From: Labilibaculum euxinicum
GTDB taxonomy: Bacteria; Bacteroidota; Bacteroidia; Bacteroidales; Marinifilaceae
Assembly (NCBI RefSeq): GCF_009795715.1
Contig: NZ_WTCR01000008.1
Span: 1 to 64,000, forward strand
Direction of reading: 5' to 3'
DNA length: 64,000 nt
Program-made: the position numbers and the translations under genes
Notes under the pieces: generated by a model
Told to the model about the DNA's origin: nothing
The model's input: only the letters and a program-made list of their open reading frames with translations
The model's database searches: none
Shown: piece after piece, positions 44,844-54,152 of the stretch
Layout: each line of letters starts with the position of its first letter
Numbering within the stretch: the first letter of the stretch is position 1

Positions 44844-45743
44844 TTATGCCCACAACTTTGAAGGATATGTTCCCTTCTCTATCAATTTACCAATCGCTTT
44901 AACCGCTTTTTCTTTATCTTCCCGATAAGTTACTCCAAACCACTGAGCATCCGACTTCAATACTTTAACCTGTGTTTTTCCATCTTTAATAATATTGGCA
45001 ACTTCAGAAGGAATAAAAAATTCAGATTTCAACTGATTCCCTTCTTCTTTCAGAAAAAGGATAAACTGAGCTTCCAAATAATCGAATAGTTTAGGAGTAA
45101 AACCCCAAAAATTCATCGACACAGTCGTTTGCGGAACCAGCTGAACCCACTCTTCATTCTCCTTGTATGCGATTCCATTTTCCAACTTCTCAATATGAGT
45201 CCGCTCAACAACGGCAGTCAGGTGATCATTCTCATTTGTTCCGCAAACTCCTCTTGATACCGAACCATTTTCTGAAATGGTATTGCCTAGCTGGTAGCCA
45301 ACCATGCAGTTTTCTTCATCAGTAATAGTGTTGCTTAAATACTCCGCAATAGTTGTAAAAGCCTCAACGCCATAGTAATCGTCTGCATTAATTACTGCAA
45401 AAGGTTCATTAATACAGTCTTTAGCCATTAAAATTGCATGACCTGTTCCCCAAGGTTTTTCGCGTTCCAGATTATATACTGATCCCTCAGGAACCTTTCC
45501 TATTTCCTGATTTACGTAATCAACTTCAATCTTCCCTGCTAGTTTTGCATTAAAAAGTTCTTTAAACTCTTCCTCAAAACTCTCTCTAATCACAAAAACA
45601 ATCTTACCAAAACCGGCCTCAATTGCATCATATATCGAATAATCAATAATAGTTTCATTCGTTGGCCCAATCGGATCGATCTGCTTCAATCCCCCATACC
45701 GACTTCCCATTCCTGCAGCTAATACCAATAACGTAGGTTTCAT
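44844..45743 (-). CDS. Sugar nucleotidyltransferase
   Basis: A 299-residue NTP-transferase with AAGMGSRYGGLKQ for nucleotide binding and FAVINADDYYGVEAF with the metal-binding Asp. The family makes NDP-sugars from sugar 1-phosphates. It is 17 bp from the mutase, the usual pairing for activating a sugar 1-phosphate. A UTP:HexNAc-1-P or UTP:Gal-1-P role is suggested by the NahK-like kinase and galE nearby. No acyltransferase domain as in GlmU is present. It is probably the first gene of the five-gene operon. Confidence 0.85.
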   Translation of the reverse strand: MKPTLLVLAAGMGSRYGGLKQIDPIGPTNETIIDYSIYDAIEAGFGKIVFVIRESFEEEFKELFNAKLAGKIEVDYVNQEIGKVPEGSVYNLEREKPWGTGHAILMAKDCINEPFAVINADDYYGVEAFTTIAEYLSNTITDEENCMVGYQLGNTISENGSVSRGVCGTNENDHLTAVVERTHIEKLENGIAYKENEEWVQLVPQTTVSMNFWGFTPKLFDYLEAQFILFLKEEGNQLKSEFFIPSEVANIIKDGKTQVKVLKSDAQWFGVTYREDKEKAVKAIGKLIEKGTYPSKLWA

Positions 45744-46083
45744 ATTATTATAGTTTGTTTTTTAGTTGCCATATGGAACTTACCAAGCTGGGAATATCAT
45801 CCCCATGTGTGTCAAAACAGTCTTGGCATGGACGTTTCATATCTTATTTAATTCTAAATCAATTTTTACTCTTCAATTTTATCCTTACCAATACATTTCT
45901 GTAAAGATTTTCTCAAAAAAAGCAACCACCTGCCGTGCATCACTACTACTACAATGTTCCAATGGTTTTTAGAAAAGGCAGATGGTCACCATACTTTATG
46001 AAAATTGCTCCCCGTAAGAACACTACTTCTACACAAATCTTCAACGCAAGTTGAAAACAACAGGGAGACAATTCTCTTCTTAA
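45744..46083. promoter_or_regulatory. Leader region of the amino-sugar operon
   Basis: 340 bp between the ROK repressor stop and the nucleotidyltransferase start, both minus strand. It must hold the promoter of the operon, but no exact TAnnTTTG element is visible. A GGGAGACAATTCTC sequence at 46063-46076 resembles the GAGACAATTGTCTC palindrome at 38494. No protein-like ORF of useful length was found. Confidence 0.35.
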
Positions 46084-47328
46084 CTAATCACTAACTATTT
46101 TCTTCATAACGTTTGCCATAGTTCCCATAAGAGCGGCATCATCCAGCAAATCTGAATTTACCAGCTCAGTCTCCGAACTAATTTTATCCATAGCATATTT
46201 ATTCATCCACATGCTTACCGGACTGATTATATATTTTCCTGCCTGAGCCAATCTTCCTCCAATAATTATCATTTCAGGATTCAGTAAGTGAATCAAAGTC
46301 ACCAAACCTTTCCCCAGATATTCACACATCTTGTTCAATTGGTCAATAGCAAACTGATCACCAGCTAAAATTGCATCAACAACAGCTCTTAAATCAATCT
46401 TTTTCCCCTCATCCTTATATTTGGCTAAAAAACTTTCCTGCCCTCTCTCAATTCCTTCCTTTATTTGCCGCACCAAAATCTTCCCTGATGTTAAAGTTTC
46501 CAAACAACCAATTTTCCCGCAATTACAAAGTGTTCCCTCAGGATCGATTAAAATATGGCCAAACTCACCTGCAAATCCATTTTTACCACTATGCAATTCG
46601 CCATTCAAAATCATTCCTAAACCAATACCATTACTTAAATTCAAGCACAACACATTCTTTTTATCTTTGGCCTTTCCAAAAGCTTTCTCGCCTAATGCCA
46701 TGGTACGGGCATCATTGTCGAGCAAAATTGGAAATCCCAGTTCCCAGTTCAGGTAAGCCCTTAAACCATCTTCTGCAAACGACAAATGCGTATGGGTCAA
46801 TCCATTTTCAGCATCAACCAAACCAGGAATTGAAATCCCTACAGCCAACACCTTTTCCCGCTCAATACTTATTGTTTCAAGAGCAACATTAATTTTTCCA
46901 ATCAATGCCTGACAATACTCACTGCTATTTTCCAACTCAAATTCTTTAAACTCTTCGCGGTATATCAACTGATTATTCAAGTCGAAAACAGCTAAATTGA
47001 GTGTATGCAGATTAATATCAACACCAACTACATATTGATATTCAGGATTCATACAATATAAATTTGGACGTCTTCCTCCAATTGATTCTCCAATTCCATT
47101 TTCAAGAATCACCCCAAAACCCAAAAGATCTTCAACAAGCGAAGCAACCAAAGGCTGACTCATTTTTGCCGTTTTCACGATTTCTGCAATTGAAGCAACT
47201 CCATTGTAATACAAATGGGATATTATTTTACGATACTGGTTCTGCTTCCTCTTTTTAGCATTAACAGTACCTGCCAGTGTTTTTTCGTATAGAAATTCTA
47301 ATTCCAATTTAATCTCGCTTTTAATCAT
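46084..47328 (-). CDS. ROK-family transcriptional repressor (NagC/Mlc-like)
   Basis: A 414-residue regulator from the ATG at 47328 (MIKSEIKLELEF). Residues about 20-85 form a winged HTH (KIISHLYYNGVASIAEIVKTAKMSQPLVASLVEDL), followed by the ROK sugar-binding domain with VGVDINLHTLNLAV, LLDNDARTMALGE and the zinc site CNCGKIGCLETL. Proteins of this type sense free or phosphorylated amino sugars. It lies just upstream of and co-directional with the amino-sugar operon, which it likely represses. A long inverted repeat 34 bp upstream of its start suggests autoregulation. Confidence 0.9.
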   Translation of the reverse strand: MIKSEIKLELEFLYEKTLAGTVNAKKRKQNQYRKIISHLYYNGVASIAEIVKTAKMSQPLVASLVEDLLGFGVILENGIGESIGGRRPNLYCMNPEYQYVVGVDINLHTLNLAVFDLNNQLIYREEFKEFELENSSEYCQALIGKINVALETISIEREKVLAVGISIPGLVDAENGLTHTHLSFAEDGLRAYLNWELGFPILLDNDARTMALGEKAFGKAKDKKNVLCLNLSNGIGLGMILNGELHSGKNGFAGEFGHILIDPEGTLCNCGKIGCLETLTSGKILVRQIKEGIERGQESFLAKYKDEGKKIDLRAVVDAILAGDQFAIDQLNKMCEYLGKGLVTLIHLLNPEMIIIGGRLAQAGKYIISPVSMWMNKYAMDKISSETELVNSDLLDDAALMGTMANVMKKIVSD

Positions 47329-47361
47329 TTTTTTCAAAGGATAAATATATATAGTTTTCAC

Positions 47362-47460
47362 AAAGAACCAACATCTTTTAAAAAATATTATAAAAGATGT
47401 TGGTTCTTTAAAATGGAATTATTAATAAGTCCCTAGTAAATACTAGGCCTTATTAAGGCC
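47362..47460. promoter_or_regulatory. Three consecutive dyads before the ROK repressor
   Basis: A perfect 19-bp inverted repeat, AAAGAACCAACATCTTTTA (47362-47380) and its complement (47391-47409), 10-nt spacer. Then CCTAGTA-AA-TACTAGG (47432-47447) and GGCCTTA-T-TAAGGCC (47446-47460). A further AAAGAACCA half-site lies at 47493-47501. The region is between divergent genes; dyads of this size suit operators or a structured leader. Confidence 0.65.
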
Positions 47461-47633
47461 CAAAGCGGACAAAAAAATAATTATCGCTTTATAAAGAACC
47501 ATTATATCCCGGCATTAATTTTACTGTATTCTTAAAAATCCTTAATTCACAATCACTTTTCCCGATTCTCTTTTCGGCTTTACTAAAAAATACTACCTTT
47601 AGTGCTCTTGAATAATTAACACTAAAATTTAAC

Positions 47634-47638
47634 GGAGG
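47634..47638 (+). promoter_or_regulatory. Shine-Dalgarno-like site of pepD
   Basis: GGAGG ten bases before the ATG at 47648, supporting that start. Most genes here have no such site. Upstream, TACCTTTA at 47594-47601 is a weak match to a -7 element. Confidence 0.5.
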
Positions 47639-47647
47639 AATATACTA

Positions 47648-49108
47648 ATGAGCAAAGAAATTTTAAGCCTTGAACCTAAGGCTATTTGGGAAAACTTTTA
47701 TTCATTAACTCAAATACCACGCCCATCGAAGCACGAAAATGCAATTCAGGATTTCATGATGAAATTCGGACAGGATTTGGGATTGGAAACTATCAAAGAT
47801 GCTGTTGGAAACATCATCATTAAAAAACCAGCTACACTAGGTTTTGAAAATCGTAAAGGAGTTGTATTACAGGGTCACCTGGATATGGTGCCTCAAAAAA
47901 ATGCTGACACCGTTCACGATTTTGAAAAAGATCCTATCGAAACACTTATTGATGGAGATTGGGTAACTGCAAAAGGAACAACTCTAGGTGCTGATAACGG
48001 AATGGGAGTTGCTGCAGCAATGGCTGTTCTTCAAGCTACGGATATTGAGCATGGTCCTGTTGAGGCTTTATTCACTGCCGACGAAGAAACTGGTATGACT
48101 GGTGCTTTTGGTCTACAAAATGATGTTTTAGATGGTGATATCCTTCTAAATATGGATTCGGAAGATGAAGGCGAATTGTATGTTGGTTGTGCCGGTGGTA
48201 TCGATGCCAATATTACTTTCAAATACAAAGAAGACAAGCTTGAAAAAGGATATGTTGGCTACAAGCTATACATGAAAGGCTTAAAAGGCGGTCATTCAGG
48301 AATGGAGATCATTTTGGGCCGTGGAAACTCAAACAAATTGTTATTCCGATTTTTAAAAGCAGCAACTAAAAAATACAAATTAAGAATGTCTTCTGTTGAC
48401 GGAGGATCTTTGCGTAATGCGATTCCACGTGAGTCGTTTGCAATTGTTGCCGTTCCTGAAAGATATACTGAGAAATTCCTTGCCGGAGTTGCAGAATACG
48501 AAGCTATTTATAAATCGGAATTATCAGCTGTAGAACCAGATTTAGCATTTTTTGCTGAACCAACCGATGCCCCAAAGCACGTATTCAAAAACAAGAGCCA
48601 GAAAAATTTAATCAACGCCATTTACGCATGTCCAAACGGTGTAATCCGCATGAGCGATGCTATGCCGGGATTGGTTGAAACATCAACTAACCTTGCACGT
48701 GTGGTAAGTGAAGATGGTGTTGTTACCATTCAGGCCTTATTGCGTTCATCAGTAAACTCTGCAAAAGAAGATTTGGGACAAGCAATTGTTTCAACTTTTG
48801 TATTGGCTGGCGGGAAAGTAAAATTGGAAGGTGAATATCCGGGATGGAAACCGAACATGGATTCTCCAATCTTGAAAACCATGCAGGAAGTGTACAATAA
48901 AAAATACGGAAAAATTCCTGAAATCAAAGCTATTCACGCTGGTTTGGAATGTGGTTTATTAGGAGCTGTTTACCCACATTGGGATATGATTTCTTTCGGA
49001 CCAACGATCCGTTTCCCTCACTCTCCGGATGAGAAAGTAAAAATTGATACCGTTGTTAAATTCTGGGATTTCTTAGTTGAAACTCTTAAGAATATACCGG
49101 TAAAATAA
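47648..49108 (+). CDS. pepD: Aminoacyl-histidine dipeptidase (M20)
   Basis: A 486-residue M20-family metallopeptidase hydrolysing Xaa-His and related dipeptides in the cytoplasm. Metal ligands are in VLQGHLDMVPQ (His, then Asp two residues later), GADNGMGVAAAMA, ADEETGMTG and the C-terminal FGPTIRFPHSPDEK (His). The lid domain spans about residues 200-385. Full family length, monocistronic, with its own terminator. Confidence 0.92.
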   Translation: MSKEILSLEPKAIWENFYSLTQIPRPSKHENAIQDFMMKFGQDLGLETIKDAVGNIIIKKPATLGFENRKGVVLQGHLDMVPQKNADTVHDFEKDPIETLIDGDWVTAKGTTLGADNGMGVAAAMAVLQATDIEHGPVEALFTADEETGMTGAFGLQNDVLDGDILLNMDSEDEGELYVGCAGGIDANITFKYKEDKLEKGYVGYKLYMKGLKGGHSGMEIILGRGNSNKLLFRFLKAATKKYKLRMSSVDGGSLRNAIPRESFAIVAVPERYTEKFLAGVAEYEAIYKSELSAVEPDLAFFAEPTDAPKHVFKNKSQKNLINAIYACPNGVIRMSDAMPGLVETSTNLARVVSEDGVVTIQALLRSSVNSAKEDLGQAIVSTFVLAGGKVKLEGEYPGWKPNMDSPILKTMQEVYNKKYGKIPEIKAIHAGLECGLLGAVYPHWDMISFGPTIRFPHSPDEKVKIDTVVKFWDFLVETLKNIPVK

Positions 49109-49128
49109 TACAATCAAATACTGATATG

Positions 49129-49160
49129 AAAGGAACGTACAATTGTGCGTTCCTTTTTTC
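49129..49160 (+). terminator. pepD terminator
   Basis: AAGGAACG and CGTTCCTT arms around TACAATTGTG, followed by six T, 22 bp after the pepD stop. Confidence 0.85.
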
Positions 49161-49302
49161 TATGGCATAAGAATTTAACCACAAAGTAAACTCGAAGGAT
49201 ACCCACTAAGCTACACAAAGAAAAAAGAGTTGAATCTTTCATTTTGCAGAGAAAGTACCAACAGGCGAAAGGGTGTATCACAAAAAACCCCATCGCTTTC
49301 TT

Positions 49303-49767
49303 TTAAACTTTCCGATATCTTCCTAAAATCAGAAAAATGACCCCATAGAAAATTACACCAATCATTATTGCAAACACCAACGAACCCAAGGCAAATTGCA
49401 GGTAATTTTCACCCAAATTCCTTAAATCCATCAAATCGGGCACTTCCTTCTGGAATTCACCATGCAAAACAAGCGCTCCGGTCTGATAACCAGCAATTAC
49501 AATTAAAGGAATTAATGGAGGTATACTACTGATATTCACGGTTATCAAAGCCAGAACCTTGTTTAATCTTAATAGTAAAGCGAATGATATTGCAAGTACC
49601 GTTTGAAATCCCCAAGCCGGAGAAAAGGCAAGAAATATTCCCAACGTCAATGATAATGCTATTGTCGCATTGGAAGTATCGGTACAAGCAATCTCTGTAA
49701 CAATGGATTTCTTTATTTTGTCTAAATTGAATCGCCGCAACACCTTCTGATAATTCATCTTCTTCAT
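49303..49767 (-). CDS. DUF2062 small membrane protein
   Basis: A 154-residue protein with the DUF2062 pattern: a charged N-terminus, then about three to four TM helices beginning IALSLTLGIFLAFSPAWGFQ, with the conserved ALLLRLNKVLALITVNIS turn and a final IMIGVIFYGVIFLILG helix. Function unknown; family members are often near glycosyltransferases. Here it follows the aldolase-like gene on the same strand by 50 bp. Confidence 0.8.
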   Translation of the reverse strand: MKKMNYQKVLRRFNLDKIKKSIVTEIACTDTSNATIALSLTLGIFLAFSPAWGFQTVLAISFALLLRLNKVLALITVNISSIPPLIPLIVIAGYQTGALVLHGEFQKEVPDLMDLRNLGENYLQFALGSLVFAIMIGVIFYGVIFLILGRYRKV

Positions 49768-49816
49768 CTTTCATCAGCAAACAAATCATACTGATAATTG
49801 TTCACCAATTACTTTT

Positions 49817-50935
49817 TTACTGCTTACTGTTCATTGTTTCAATCCATTCCCCCTCTGTAGTCATAAATCGCCCCATTAAGTTAGCAGTCATACACGAATG
49901 AACCGGTAATATTCCAATCAAATCACCAATCACAAACTCATCAAATAATTCATCACTGCAGCGGATAATTCCATGTTCCTGAGACAGGCTTGCTAAATAC
50001 CCTCCGCCTATAATTTCACTCCATCCATTTTTGGTAATGCGAACAATACTCCCAAAAAGCTTTGTTCCCTCGTCATCTGCTTCCAAATATTCTTTAGAAA
50101 AATGAACACCTCCACCATGAATCACCAATTCATTACGATCAATATTTCTGGCAATTACCGGACAGGCCATCACCACAGCTATTTGATCCTCATTGCACGA
50201 TCCCAACACATATTGCATAATGTCGTAAAAGACAAAATTCCCCGGACGAATTTCATCAATCCCGTAAAATTCATCACTAATACTGCAGGCTGGTGTATCC
50301 CCTAAGGATACTTCAAGACCAGGAATTTCTTTTCGAAAAACATCCTTTAATTCATTTAAATCCAGTAATGTTTTACTATGGTTCTTGTGTATTTCCTTCT
50401 GATCTGAAGCCTGATAATTATGCCCTGTATGAGCCAAAAAACCCTTACAGTTTAATTTATCGGATTCATCCATTAAATTTACCAATAAGCGAATAGAACC
50501 AGTTGCTTCAGCAGGCATACCTGAGCGCTGATAACCTGTATCAACTTTAATAAATACACCAACAGCATGTTTTAATTCAGATTGTAAAAACGCAATTGTT
50601 TCCTGCGATTCAACAACTAAATTCAGTTGAATTTTTGAAGCCAATTCGTTAATCAAATCAATTTCACGCACATTTACCGCAATAGCAACAGTAATGTCTT
50701 TCCATCCGTTATTGGCAAAATATTCCGCCATTTGCATGGATGAAACAGCAATGGCCTCCACTCCTCTTTCTTTGAACCACTCACCAATCTCTGCCGATTG
50801 ATGTGTTTTAAAATGAGGACGCAAACGCGTATTTGAACGCTTTGCCTTGGCCTGCATTGTTTCAATATTGGCAATGCATTTTGCTTTGTCAAGCAAAAGA
50901 GTAGGACGAATTATTTTAGAATCTAAATTTTGCAT
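49817..50935 (-). CDS. D-threonine aldolase-like PLP enzyme
   Basis: A 372-residue fold-III (alanine-racemase-type) PLP enzyme of the DSD1/D-threonine aldolase family. I start at MQNLDSKIIRPTLLLD (ATG at 50935), 10 codons inside the open frame. The PLP Lys is Lys43 in RPHFKTHQS, with substrate/PLP segments GFLAHTGHNYQ and GDTPACS. The metal site in the C-terminal PVHSCMTANLM (His-x-Cys) is the signature of this family. It could split D-threonine or dehydrate D-serine. Confidence 0.82.
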   Translation of the reverse strand: MQNLDSKIIRPTLLLDKAKCIANIETMQAKAKRSNTRLRPHFKTHQSAEIGEWFKERGVEAIAVSSMQMAEYFANNGWKDITVAIAVNVREIDLINELASKIQLNLVVESQETIAFLQSELKHAVGVFIKVDTGYQRSGMPAEATGSIRLLVNLMDESDKLNCKGFLAHTGHNYQASDQKEIHKNHSKTLLDLNELKDVFRKEIPGLEVSLGDTPACSISDEFYGIDEIRPGNFVFYDIMQYVLGSCNEDQIAVVMACPVIARNIDRNELVIHGGGVHFSKEYLEADDEGTKLFGSIVRITKNGWSEIIGGGYLASLSQEHGIIRCSDELFDEFVIGDLIGILPVHSCMTANLMGRFMTTEGEWIETMNSKQ

Positions 50936-50974
50936 CGAAATTAATTTTAAATGGTACTCAATCAAAAAACAGTG

Positions 50975-52396
50975 CTATTCTCTTATTTTTGATCGTAAAT
51001 CCATTAAAATATGATCTCTCACACTTAGTATATTTTCAGAAAAACCGACTTTATAAATGTGTGGACTAATAAATCGTTTATGTCCATCCGGCAACTGAGC
51101 AAAGCGTTTCCTTACATAGGCATTTATTTCAACAGGAGATTGATTTTCAATTAATATCTCTCCATTTTCCATCACCTTACTCATCAGCTCTTCACACTTA
51201 TAATCCGTAACGTAAGTATGCTTATGACTATGAAAAGGATGAAACAGACGATTCGTCGATTCTTCATTCTCTAATAAAATACCATCCCGAAAAAACATTC
51301 CATCCTCATCAAAATAACGAATCACCTTTTTCTTTCCAGGCATGGTGATTTTTTCAATATTCTCAGATATTTTCAATCTTGGAATTCCGTTGTTCTGAAC
51401 CAATTTATAAACCCCATCTAAAGCTCCGGCATCTTTTCCGGTAACCAATTCAGTGCCGATCCCATAACCATCAATTTGTGCTCCCTGATCGTTCAAACTT
51501 TTAATTACATACTCATTTAACTGGTTTGATGCGATGATTTTCACATATTCTAAACCAGCCTCATTCAACATTTTTCGGGCCTTTTTACTTAAATATGCTA
51601 AATCGCCGCTATCCAAACGAATGCCGATCATTTTGTATCCTTTTGCTTCTAATTCCTTTGCAACAATTATTGCATTAGGAACACCCGATTTAAGTGTATT
51701 GTAAGTATCAACCAGCAAAACAGTACTATCCGGATTGATTTCAGCATAACGACGAAATGCTTCCAGCTCGTAATCAAAGCTCTGAATCCAGGCATGAGCC
51801 TGTGTTCCCGTAAGCGGAATATCGTAATTAAATGCACTGTAAACATTCGATGTTGTATTTGCTCCTCCTATCACAGCCGCACGGCTGGCATGTATTCCAC
51901 CCAAGCCCTGAGCCCTTCGCAATCCAAAATCAGCAAAATCCTTATCACCAATTACATTTCTTATCCGACAAGCTTTTGTGGCAATTAACGACTGGAAATT
52001 CAGATAATTCAGAAGTAAGGTCTCAATTAACTGAGCTTCGATTATATTTCCTTCGACCCTTACCAAAGGTTCATTTGGGAATACAATTTCCCCTTCTTTC
52101 ATACTGTAAACAGTGGCAGTAAATTTAAAATCCTTTAAATACTCCAGAAACTCATCTTTCAATCCTGTTTTCTTCAGAAATTCAATATTTTCTTTACTGT
52201 AACTAAAGTTTTTTAATATTTGAAGCAGGTCCTGCAATCCTGCAAAAATAAGGTAACCACCTTCGTACGGATTAGTTCTGTAATAGTAATCAAAGACGGT
52301 TTGTTCATTTTCTTTACTACTTAAAAAATATCCCTGAGCCATGGTCAGCTCATAATAATCGGTATACAACCCTGTATTTTCTGTTAATGTGTCCAT
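50975..52396 (-). CDS. pncB: Nicotinate phosphoribosyltransferase
   Basis: A 473-residue NAD-salvage enzyme making nicotinate mononucleotide. The start TGLYTDYYELTMAQGYF is diagnostic. The barrel has FADFGLRRAQGLGGIHASRA, the LLVDTYNT metal/PRPP region and IRLDSGDLAYLSKKARK. Cytoplasmic. It ends 40 bp before the aldolase-like gene and may be co-transcribed with it. Confidence 0.94.
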   Translation of the reverse strand: MDTLTENTGLYTDYYELTMAQGYFLSSKENEQTVFDYYYRTNPYEGGYLIFAGLQDLLQILKNFSYSKENIEFLKKTGLKDEFLEYLKDFKFTATVYSMKEGEIVFPNEPLVRVEGNIIEAQLIETLLLNYLNFQSLIATKACRIRNVIGDKDFADFGLRRAQGLGGIHASRAAVIGGANTTSNVYSAFNYDIPLTGTQAHAWIQSFDYELEAFRRYAEINPDSTVLLVDTYNTLKSGVPNAIIVAKELEAKGYKMIGIRLDSGDLAYLSKKARKMLNEAGLEYVKIIASNQLNEYVIKSLNDQGAQIDGYGIGTELVTGKDAGALDGVYKLVQNNGIPRLKISENIEKITMPGKKKVIRYFDEDGMFFRDGILLENEESTNRLFHPFHSHKHTYVTDYKCEELMSKVMENGEILIENQSPVEINAYVRKRFAQLPDGHKRFISPHIYKVGFSENILSVRDHILMDLRSKIRE

Positions 52397-52497
52397 TGGA
52401 TTAACTTAAATAAAAATCTTGCTAAAGATAAGTAATATATGATACTATGCCCAGAAATCTGGAATCGATATGTTTAGATAAAACATGATATCTGCTT

Positions 52498-52528
52498 TTT
52501 GTTTCTTTAAGGATTAATCTTACTTTAG
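52498..52528 (+). promoter_or_regulatory. Promoter of the first MFS gene
   Basis: TTTG (52498-52501), 19 nt, TACTTTAG (52521-52528), one mismatch from consensus with ideal spacing, 47 bp before the start. Confidence 0.65.
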
Positions 52529-52574
52529 CACCCCTTAAACAATTACTCAACATTAACAGATAAAATAAAAGAAT

Positions 52575-54002
52575 ATGACTGAAGCACTAAGACTGACTCT
52601 TCGAGATTCGAAAGCAGCACGATGGGGAGCATTGGGGATAATTTCTATCACGATGTTTGCAGGTTATTTTTTAACCGATGTAATGTCTCCTTTAAAACCA
52701 ATGCTGGAATCCGAGTTTGCATGGTCAAGTACAAACTACGGAATATTCACCAGTGCATATGGCTGGTTAAATGTATTTTTTGGGATGCTTATTTTCGGGG
52801 GTATTATCCTTGATAAAATGGGGGTTCGCTTTACCGGAATTATGTCATCCGGAATTATGGTTTTAGGAGCAGGCATTAAGTATTGGGCTATCACTAATCC
52901 AACCTTAGTTACTGACACAACTTTTGGTATCCATACTCATGTGTTTATGGCTGCTGTAGGATTTGCCATTTTCGGTGTTGGTGTAGAAATTGCAGGAATT
53001 ACTGTTTCTAAAATCATTGTAAAATGGTTCAAAGGAAACGAAATGGCTCTGGCTATGGGAATGCAAATGGCTGTTGCCCGATTGGGAACTATGCTGGCAA
53101 TTGCAGCTCCGGTTCCATTGGCTACGTATTTTTCAAGTGTACACACCCAAGTTGTAAACGGTGAACTAGTTGAAAAAATGGGACCAAGCGTTTCCGCACC
53201 TATTGCTTTTGCATTTATATTGCTGGTTATTGGATTCATCACTTTCTTTATCTATGTGTCGATGGATAAAAAACTGGATGCATCACTTGCTGAGTCGAAC
53301 GGAACTGATAGCGAAGAGCCATTTAAATTCAGCGACATAGGTCGTATTGTGACCAACAAAGGCTTTTGGTTAATTGCTGTTTTGTGTGTATTGTTCTACT
53401 CTTCAGTTTTTCCATTCATTAAATATGCATCCGATTTAATGGTGAACAAGTATGGTTTAGACCAAAATCTTGCAGGTATTATACCAAGTTTACTGCCATT
53501 AGGAACACTATTCCTAACACCTCTGTTTGGTGGGGTTTACGATAAAAAAGGCAAAGGAGCTACCATGATGATCATTGGAGCCGTCTTAATATTATTAGTC
53601 CATTCTGTATTCTCATTACCAATATTAAATTACTGGTTTGTTGCAGTTGTTTTGGTAATTATTTTAGGAATCGCATTGTCTTTAGTACCTTCTGCTATGT
53701 GGCCTTCAGTTCCAAAAATCATTCCTGAAAATCAATTGGGAACCGCTTTTTCATTGATCTTTTGGATTCAAAACTGGGGATTAATGGGAATTCCATTGTT
53801 AATTGGATATGTATTGGATCAATCGAATCCAGAAGTTGCATTAGCAAAAGCTAACGGCACAGCAGTACCATTATACGATTACACAAACCCAATGCTTATT
53901 TTTGCAGGACTAGGCTTACTGGCAATCATAGTTGGTATGTTATTAAAAATGGAAGATAAGAAAAAAGGTTACGGCTTAGAATTACCGAATATTCAAAAAT
54001 AG
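52575..54002 (+). CDS. MFS transporter, paralogue A
   Basis: A 475-residue, 12-TM facilitator with the start MTEALRLTLRDSKAARWGAL. MFS motif A is seen as GGIILDKMGVRFTG after TM2 and the C-terminal equivalent GGVYDKKGKGATM. Substrate not readable. It resembles the nitrate/oxalate/general anion branches in the GVGVEIAGITVSKIIVKWFKG and LVPSAMWPSVPKIIPENQLGTAFS blocks. Its closest relative here is the next gene, which shares both ends and these blocks, so the two arose by tandem duplication. It has its own promoter and terminator. Confidence 0.82.
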   Translation: MTEALRLTLRDSKAARWGALGIISITMFAGYFLTDVMSPLKPMLESEFAWSSTNYGIFTSAYGWLNVFFGMLIFGGIILDKMGVRFTGIMSSGIMVLGAGIKYWAITNPTLVTDTTFGIHTHVFMAAVGFAIFGVGVEIAGITVSKIIVKWFKGNEMALAMGMQMAVARLGTMLAIAAPVPLATYFSSVHTQVVNGELVEKMGPSVSAPIAFAFILLVIGFITFFIYVSMDKKLDASLAESNGTDSEEPFKFSDIGRIVTNKGFWLIAVLCVLFYSSVFPFIKYASDLMVNKYGLDQNLAGIIPSLLPLGTLFLTPLFGGVYDKKGKGATMMIIGAVLILLVHSVFSLPILNYWFVAVVLVIILGIALSLVPSAMWPSVPKIIPENQLGTAFSLIFWIQNWGLMGIPLLIGYVLDQSNPEVALAKANGTAVPLYDYTNPMLIFAGLGLLAIIVGMLLKMEDKKKGYGLELPNIQK

Positions 54003-54023
54003 CCTAAATAGTAAATATCATAT

Positions 54024-54053
54024 AAAAAAGCTGTCCTTCGGGACGGCTTTTTT
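54024..54053 (+). terminator. Terminator of MFS A
   Basis: AAAAAAGCTGTCC, UUCG-type tetraloop, GGACGGCTTTTTT (one G-U pair), 21 bp after the stop. Confidence 0.9.
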
Positions 54054-54079
54054 CATATAAGTCCCAATATAGTTTCTGA

Positions 54080-54110
54080 TTTGTTTTTTTATTCATTTAT
54101 CTTAATTTAG
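54080..54110 (+). promoter_or_regulatory. Promoter of the second MFS gene
   Basis: TTTG (54080-54083), 19 nt, TAATTTAG (54103-54110), the same layout and same mismatch as the promoter of paralogue A. Confidence 0.6.
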
Positions 54111-54152
54111 TAACCTCTTAAACCTGAGTTTAATTTAAAAAATACAACGAAA

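Noticed and set aside
45744-46083. Decayed gene (peptide-like stretch near 45888-45941, minus strand)
   Set aside because: Only about 18 sensible residues; too little to separate from chance in a promoter region.
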